Source: Medicago truncatula
Taxonomy: Eukaryota; Streptophyta; Magnoliopsida; Fabales; Fabaceae
DNA: 64,000 nt
Assembly: GCF_003473485.1 (NCBI RefSeq)
Contig: NC_053044.1
Coordinates: forward strand, 30,198,091 to 30,262,090
Direction of reading: 5' to 3'
This document shows positions 57,894-64,000 of this stretch, piece by piece. The notes below the pieces were generated by a model, which searched no databases, was not told the DNA's origin, and was given only the letters and a program-made list of their open reading frames with translations. A program made the position numbers and the translations under genes. Every line of letters begins with the position of its first letter. Position 1 is the stretch's first letter.

Positions 57894-58159
57894 GACTTTT
57901 TTGTGTACTGTTCATTTTCTTACTTATTGAAACTATTTGCATGTCAACGAACTTCAATTTCCCTTTCAAAATTATATGTTATTTTAAAGTAACAGGAACT
58001 ACGTACTAGAATTATGGAACAATAACAAAGTCTTTGATATTGACATTATGTTTTGATTCACGACAATTTTTAGATTCACGCGAACTACAGTGTCTTATTT
58101 TTTCAGTGAATATTATCTTTTTTAAATGACACGTGCGTTAGCACAGGTCAATGGTCTAG

Positions 58160-58275
58160 TAATTAATAATTGGGATAATTTAGGTTATTTTATGAATAGT
58201 AAAATAAAAATAAAAAGTAGATAAATGAGAGAGAGTACTTAATTGTAGCCAGAACCTCACCCTTTAGTTTCAAAC
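58160..58275 (+). repeat. Right flank of the Helitron, arm 1 of an inverted duplication
   Basis: TAATTAATAATTGGGATAAT through CCTCACCC and TAGTTTCAAA pairs with the reverse complement of 59912-60030. Confidence 0.8.
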
Positions 58276-58689
58276 CAAGGTTTTAAATATGGTATAGATG
58301 GCGTGCAGGATTAGCTTATCTTTGTTCGGTGAGTTGCTGGATGTTAGCTTTGGAGCTACCTCGTCTATCGCTTTTTGGGTCTTAGTATAGGGCTCTGACT
58401 TAGGATGTTGGTCTTTATTTTATTTGATGTTGACTATGTTGTTGAGATTTTCCTTATATGTTGAGATTGGAGATTTTAGTTGACAATGTATTTATGATGC
58501 TTATGACTTGGCTATTTGGAGATGTATGCTATTTATCCGCTACGACGTTTTGAGAAATTTGTATGCACGCTGTTTGAGTTTTATTGAAGACGTGACATCT
58601 ATTTCTTGAATAGTTGTATTATTCGCGCGTTTTATCGTTTTAATAGAAGTCAGGCGTTGCAACAATTGTCTCCAACCCAGCACCACAAA
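58276..58689. other. Spacer between the duplication arms
   Basis: Reads like the 3' part of a retroelement (GAAGACGTGACATCTATTTC, GAAGTCAGGCGTTGCAAC), but no domain can be named. Confidence 0.35.
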
Positions 58690-58915
58690 AGAAATTATTA
58701 AATAGGTCTAACAAATAATTTTATATCATTACATTTCAACAAAAATTATTTATTTCATTATGATTTATTAAATAGGGTCCGTAAAAGCGAAGAGAGAGAG
58801 GGTGCTTCCATAGTCACTCTTGTCCATAGGCACCCAAATATTATACTCCACAATGGAGGTGTCTATTTAATATGGTGCTAAATAGGTGAAGCACCCACCA
58901 TTGTGGATAGCCTAA
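58690..58915. mobile_element. MITE, copy 2
   Basis: Matches the inner part of 25381-25738 (AAAGAAATTATTAAATAGG, GGTGCTTCCATAG, CACCATTGTGGATAGCC). Confidence 0.6.
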
Positions 58916-59911
58916 GGGCGCTTGTTAGCATTAATACTTGTGCATTCATTGTTGAGATGATCTATGTATTATATGTGCATTAAGTCTAGTATAGAAAATT
59001 CTCTTTTTGTTGGATTTGAATCTCTGCATATGAGTAGATCTTTTAACCAAGTTATTGGAAGTGATTTTAACAAGAAATGTCCAATTTGGTGTGGTGATCT
59101 TTCAATATGTTACTAATTTTCTATTTGATCAAAGGACTTCATAATATAAACTTGACTATTTTTACTTAGGCTGCCTAGACTACAAGGTGTATGGGTATAT
59201 ACATTGTGCAACACTTGAGAACAGTAGATAATAGTAGAATTTTCACAATGCAATGTTAGTTCTTTCTACTTTCTTCTTATTAAGGTTTTACATGTTTTGA
59301 GGACAAAATCTTAATATCACAACCATCATTGACCAAAACATGGAATTGAAAGGAAAAGACATGGAAACTCAAGATAATCGTTCTAATTCACATTAAATCA
59401 TATTATAAATCATCCACGCATCAAGAAATTCATAGGATCAAATCAACACCTCGAGTGCATTTGAAGTCCACTAAGCTCAAAAAATTTAATAAAATTGATT
59501 CAAGCAAGGCACAATCTGATAAATAACATGAAGTTAAATGATCTTAAGCACACCTTAAGAGAGGTTTTAAGGTTTGAATTTAAGACAACGTTACCTTAGG
59601 GTTTTGAAGTGAATGTGGTAAATTCCTTAAACTTAATCTTAACTTCTTTTTCAAACTTTTTTGTTCTTGCTTCTCCTCTTGATTTCCACCTTCTTCTTCC
59701 GTCCACTGTTTTTCTCCAATCTCTTCGTTCAGCCCAAAATTGGTGTAAAGGTAAAATTTATCTTTTCCCTTTAGTTTCCATCCCTCTTAGTTCACTCTCC
59801 CTTTCTCTTATCTACCTTCTTTTTTCTCTTCAAAACTGATGGAGAGAGACAAAGGTAAGTGGAATACAATGCATGTTTTCTAATTGGTTAAAAGAAAAAG
59901 GATACATATGA
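58916..59911. other. Intergenic DNA between the duplication arms
   Basis: The 76-codon frame at 59609-59839 is pyrimidine-rich and domain-free. No gene supported. Confidence 0.45.
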
Positions 59912-61030
59912 TTTGAAACTAAATTCAAGGGTGAGGCTCTCGCTACAATTAAGTACTCCCTCTCATTTATCTACTTTAATTTTTTTTTTTTTTTTGGTGA
60001 ATAACCAAAATTATCCCAATTATCAATTATTGGATACAGATAGGAGTACACGTAATTTATTCTTCTAGATGCTAATAGATAAAGTTGGGATGTTACACAA
60101 TTAGTTATAATTTTTAGTAAAAAAAATTAGTTGTAATTTATTGTGTTAGCTTTTTAAATAAATAAATATTATTATAATAAATTATATTAAAAATACTAGT
60201 TATTTTTTTGTTAGGCAAGGAGAGACGACATGCATCAAGAGGAAACACCGACATCCCAACTAGGTTGGCATCTCAGAAAACCTCCATCATATGCCGCCAA
60301 ACTCTAAAATTTTATTAAAAAAAGGAAAAACATATACAAGAGAGGGGATTAGACCAAAACCCTCAGAAGAAAATAAACAAAGAAATGCTAAAACAGACTA
60401 CAGCAGACTAAGGAAACCTGTATTTTATTCAAATTACTAGTTTATTGAACCAACCCATCATAATAATCCTTTAAAAAAAATTCATTGAACCAACTTAATG
60501 TACTTAGTCACAATCATATCATTCATATAACTGAGACATATTCAATAAAAAAGGAAATAGTTATAATTATAAAAAGAAATAGTTTTTTTCTTTAAGGAAT
60601 AAAAGGAAATAGTTCTAATTATAAAAAAGGAAATAGTTATAATCATAATAATCCTTTAAAAAAAAGTTCATTTAACTAACTTAATTTACTTAGTCACAAT
60701 CATATCATTCATATAACTGAGACATATTCTATGAAAAAGGAAATATTTATAATTATAAAAAAAGGAAATAGTTATTATCATAATAATCCTTTAAAAAAAG
60801 TTCATTTAACCAACTTAATTTTACTCGGTCACAATCATATCATTCATATAACTGAGACATATTCTATAAAGAAGAAAATAGTTATAATTATAAAAAAAGG
60901 AAATAGTTATAATCATAATAATCCTTTAAAAAAAGTTCATTGAACCAACTTTAATTTACTTAGTCACAATCACATCATTCATATAACTGAGGCATATTCT
61001 ATAAAAAAGGAAATAGTTATAATTATAAAA
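59912..61030 (-). repeat. Arm 2 of the inverted duplication (Helitron-free copy)
   Basis: The reverse complement of this segment follows the same order as 48480-49247 plus 58160-58275: 133-bp units, GGTTCAATAAACTAGTA, AATAAATTACAACTAAT, CCCAACTTTATCTATTAGC, then directly TAATTGATAATTGGG. It lacks both the SINE and the Helitron of arm 1, and has gained a LINE tail. Positions 60440-61030 are the 133-bp units (starts near 60480, 60665, 60799 and 60932). Confidence 0.82.
60203..60430 (-). mobile_element. LINE 3' tail inserted in arm 2
   Basis: On the minus strand it reads TTTTGGTCTAATCCCCTC, AATAAAATTTTAGAGTTTGG, ATGCCAACCTAGTTGGGATG and ends in an A-run (T-run at 60202-60209). AAAATACTAGTTA and AAATTACTAGTTTA on the two sides are a target duplication of about 13 bp. 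Same family as 40859-41220. Confidence 0.78.
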
Positions 61031-61262
61031 GTAGATAATATTAATATTAATTTAAATTATTTTCCAAATAACACTTCATGTCCTTATTTAAAAAAAAAAC
61101 TTCATATCATTCTTAATAAAATTGTAATTGTAATTGTTTTACATAAACAATTAATTATGATTTATTTTTTAGATTTTTGAATTAATTAATATTATAATAA
61201 ATTATATTAAAATACGTCATATCAACGGATTAAATTAATGTGTTTTTTTGAAAAGGTCAAAA

Positions 61263-61287
61263 TGATATATATATATATATATATATT
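61263..61287. repeat. (TA)n microsatellite
   Basis: About ten to twelve TA units at the edge of the next LINE relic. Confidence 0.85.
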
Positions 61288-62400
61288 AAAAATTCAAAAT
61301 AAGTCCTACCAGCACAAGATCTACCGAAAAAAACTTATTAAAAAGCAGAGTTACAATACAAAAAGTCTGAACACAAATGGAAAAAAGAAAACAGGCTAAA
61401 TTCCAGCACTTAAGCAAGAAATAAGATTAAGCCTCCAAACGTGGCAATCAAAATCGAAAGTAACGTATTTCGACTTCAATCACCAAAAAGACCGAAGCTT
61501 AACCCTTTCAATTAACACTTGCATGTGCTCCTCCTTGTGTTGAAAAATGTGTCTAATGCACTCTTTCTAGACGACCCAAACCACAGAAAGTCAAATATTA
61601 TTAAAGGAGAAACGAACATTTTTATAAAATCCCCCTAACCCTCTAAACTGAAATAGGTTGGTCCAATAAGTTTTCACGTGATGTCGTTGAAAATCCAAGG
61701 CAGCTAGATATAAGAGGCAAATCTACCAAAAAAAAATTACATTTAATAAATAAGTGATCTCTGTCTTCATTCATGCCACAAGTCGCCGAACAACTTTGAT
61801 CATTAAGAGCAAGAATCCGTCTCCTGACCAAATTATTCTTTGTTGGAACACAATTAAGAATCAAACGCCATGCAAAAATAGAAAATTTTAAGCATAACAA
61901 CCTTTATCAATAAAAGATGAGTGTTAGTCGGATAAATATTGTCTTCCACTACGGTCAAGTTGTTATAAGCACTACAGTTTGTATCACAATGAGATGAATG
62001 TGATTTTCAAACTCATATATCCTCCTCCATCACCTGCAAAACAATTGAGATTAAACGATCAACGCACTCCCCAATAAATCTTCCTCCCAAGCAAACAACC
62101 TCTTACGCCACTTTCACGTCTCACCATTCATATCACTCCCCAACCCAAATCATACATCTCAACTATAGTCGCCATTTTGTTCTTCTCTATTTCATACAAC
62201 CTACTAAAATAACAGTCAAAGAAAATCCATCAAGCCATGCATCTCTCCAAAACATAATAGAGGACCCATCGTAACCTCCATCTACCAATCCAGCACCCTC
62301 TCTAATGTTTTTTTTTTAAGAACCCCCTCTAATGTTATTAGCAATCTGCTACCAAACAAACCCACCTCCTCCCCCAGGACACAATCGGCCTCCTTCCTCA
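61288..62400 (-). pseudogene. LINE relic with RT zinc-binding domain
   Basis: The minus-strand frame 61900-61643 reads LKFSIFAWRLILNCVPTKNN then LVRRRILAL, CSATCGMNEDRDHLFIKC, the zinc-binding domain found after reverse transcriptase in plant LINEs (Cys and His ligands present). The frame is closed on both sides. Upstream, 61900-62400 gives only broken pieces, and the 3' UTR-like part runs to about 61288. It is non-functional. Confidence 0.7.
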
Positions 62401-63184
62401 TCTTAGATTAATGTGCTTAGTTAGAAACCATGTGAATCAGACAATTCTGAGTCATATTCTATTAAAACAATAGTGATAATGAGAAATAAGCATAAAATAA
62501 AAAAAGAATTTATAGAATAAAGAATGCAGACATTTTTAGCCGCACCAAATTACACAATTTGTAGGCCTCATGGTTAATGTTATTTTGTCAATTGTTTGGG
62601 GATATTTTAATAATCAGTTGGTATAATAATTCTTGCAGCTATTACCATATTTCCCTTCAGTTTGGTAAAGAATTTGTGTAAACAAAAAGATGTAACTTTG
62701 TCAACTATATAGTACTATATATGTGTCTATCCTCTCACCAATGAGTTCTTAACTACATAGTACTATATATTTGCCAATCCTTTTTGTTGTTCCATAATCA
62801 ACAAGGGAGCACTATCTGAATGTATAATATATGACATCATTCCTAATGCAATATGGTGAAAGTTCTATAATAAGACTCATTTATCAATGAGCAATGTGAC
62901 AGTTTTAATTTGGTTACACTTTATGTGTATATAATATAGAGAATAAACATACAGTATGGTGATGAATACAAGTAAAAAATGTATGTTGCAAAAATTCTGT
63001 AATCCAGCTCCAGCAGCTATGCATCTTTTCAAACCCTGACAAGGAAATGCTTTTACAGTAACACAAATATAAAATAAACAAAATCTTTCATTCATTAAAC
63101 TCTTCATTTACATCTATAACAACAATTGACCAAAAATTAATCTACAAAAAAATCCCTATACAAACAGGTTTGTACTATCGATTA
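62401..63184. other. Intergenic DNA and 3' UTR of the methyltransferase gene
   Basis: TATATAGTACTATATAT-like words repeat near 62705 and 62755. No gene. The last few hundred bases are probably the 3' UTR of the minus-strand gene. Confidence 0.45.
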
Positions 63185-64000
63185 TCACAACCATTGATGA
63201 ACAAGAACACCAATATTCCTAAGTGAAGTAAACAAATCCAAACATTGAGAATATGTTTTCTGAAACTTGGCACTTCTTTGACCAGGACAACATCTTTGCC
63301 ACCTATTATAATGACACTCAAGAAAAAGCTCATCAATCAAACAAATCGCACCAGTTTGAATCAACCTAGGTATCAAATGAAATTCAGTACCTTCAACATC
63401 CATTTTCAAAACCACAAAATCCTTACTTGTTACAACACTTTTCAACCATTCAGCAAAATCAAACCCTAGAATCTTATCCTTATCACCCATATGACTTGCA
63501 CTTGTTTGAACAGGATTAATCCTACCCATTCCTCTACCTTTCATCATCATTTTCTTACTTGGGTCTCTTGTTATCTCAAAAAACAATGTCTCATTCCTAA
63601 CCCATGCTGCATAGGGTAATAGATTTACACCTTTTTTTGTTCTATACTCTTGATGAAATGCTTTATCTGCTTCAATTGCATAAACTTCAAATGTTTTATT
63701 CTGCTTTGGGTATTGTTTCTTGAACCAGCTTCCAATGCTTGAACCATAGCTTCTTGCTCCAATATCAACATAAACATAATTGCTTTTGAAACTTATATCA
63801 ACCATTGAAGTTAAGTACTTTATGTTCTTCAAGTTTCTCTTCAATGCAATCCATGGTTTCAATGGCTCTTCTAGTATCAATGATTCTGCATTATTCACTA
63901 TTTCACGTTTGTAACGTGGAATTAAGCACTTATTCACTGAATGGTAATTACCATTTGAGGGTGAAACTCCAAAATCTAGGGTTTTGAATTTTTGAAGAAT
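63185..64000 (-). CDS. FkbM-like methyltransferase domain protein, 5' part outside the window
   Basis: Plant protein of the Methyltransf_21 (FkbM) type, probably a membrane-anchored, SAM-dependent methyltransferase of unknown substrate. The frame is open to the right edge (ILQKFKTLDFGVSPSN before NKCLIPRYK), so the start lies beyond 64000. The visible part has 271 residues. The SAM-binding loop is YVDIGARSYGSSIGSWF. Then come FEVYAIEADKAFHQEY, LLPYAAWVRNETLFFEI and FVVLKMDVEGTEFHLIPRL, the D-V-E-G motif typical of the family. The C-terminus has IDELFLECHYNRWQRCCPGQ and VLVHQWL. A GTG at 63937 should not be taken as the start. N-terminal signal anchors, common in relatives, would be off the edge. 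Confidence 0.85.
   Translation of the reverse strand: MLQKFKTLDFGVSPSNGNYHSVNKCLIPRYKREIVNNAESLILEEPLKPWIALKRNLKNIKYLTSMVDISFKSNYVYVDIGARSYGSSIGSWFKKQYPKQNKTFEVYAIEADKAFHQEYRTKKGVNLLPYAAWVRNETLFFEITRDPSKKMMMKGRGMGRINPVQTSASHMGDKDKILGFDFAEWLKSVVTSKDFVVLKMDVEGTEFHLIPRLIQTGAICLIDELFLECHYNRWQRCCPGQRSAKFQKTYSQCLDLFTSLRNIGVLVHQWL

Larger units (their letters stand above)
49248..58159 (+). mobile_element. 8.9-kb Helitron, composite, with terminal TC...CTAG
   Basis: The left end is A|TC (host A at 49247) and the right end is CTAG|T (58156-58159, host T at 58160). A hairpin, ACGTGCGTTAGCAC, begins 29 bp before the end, as Helitrons have. Joining the two flanks gives CTGTATCGAA+TAATTAATAATTGGG. The opposite strand at 59990-60045 has CTGTATCCAA+TAATTGATAATTGGG uninterrupted, i.e. 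an empty site. Inside are tandem repeats, an unknown spliced gene candidate, an RPA-like gene, helicase tails, and further Helitron 3' ends at 54470 and 55301. It is therefore a fused or nested set of Helitrons that lacks the Rep domain and most of the helicase. Confidence 0.88.

Noticed and set aside
60731-60943. 70-codon frame with repeated NNPLKKVH text
   Set aside because: It is the translation of the 133-bp tandem repeat; the mirror array gives a similar frame at 48588-48851.

Overview
This is nuclear DNA of a dicot plant. The genes are spliced with GT/AG introns, intergenic DNA is very AT-rich, and transposable elements fill most of the space. The MITE, TRIM and Helitron styles look like those of legumes (Fabaceae, perhaps the Medicago/Trifolium/Pisum group), but that is my impression and not a database result. 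I see no bacterial, organellar or viral genes and no CRISPR.

Seven gene loci look like ordinary genes or are worth treating as genes. They are a type I (AGL80-like) MADS-box gene split by an intron inside the MADS box (779-2785, +); an intact single-exon EXO70 exocyst subunit, closest to EXO70B1 (14272-16158, +); a small PADRE/DUF4228 protein with a possible N-myristoylation start (31723-32235, +); two head-to-tail CHX-type cation/H+ antiporters with the same three-exon structure (37357-40431 and 41858-45469, both -); the 3' part of an FkbM-like methyltransferase running off the right edge (63185-64000, -); and an unrecognised three-exon gene candidate at about 50.45 kb.

The left part (3.4-13.7 kb) is a mobile-element cluster whose borders can be read directly. 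Two hAT-type non-autonomous elements have 8-bp target duplications (3407-4325 and 4475-5135). A 6.9-kb non-coding LTR element (LARD-like, minus strand, 6816-13729, TSD GTCAT) contains a complete hAT transposon with an apparently intact transposase (9341-12354, TSD TATGTTGT) and a 9-bp-TSD MITE. At 5852-6062 a piece of the EXO70 coding sequence, in antisense, sits between two copies of a 29-bp repeat and looks like a templated insertion.

The middle (16-37 kb) is intergenic, with many MITEs, two TRIM elements, a solo TRIM LTR and retroelement relics.

The right part (48-61 kb) is the most unusual. An 8.9-kb Helitron (49248-58159, 5' TC, 3' CTAG with terminal hairpin) carries tandem repeats, the unknown three-exon candidate, an RPA/OB-fold-like gene joined to the tail of a Pif1-type Helitron helicase, and several internal Helitron 3' ends. 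Its borders are supported by an inverted, Helitron-free copy of the flanking DNA at 59.9-61.0 kb, which acts as an empty site inside the same window. That copy also lacks a SINE present on the Helitron side and has a LINE tail of its own.
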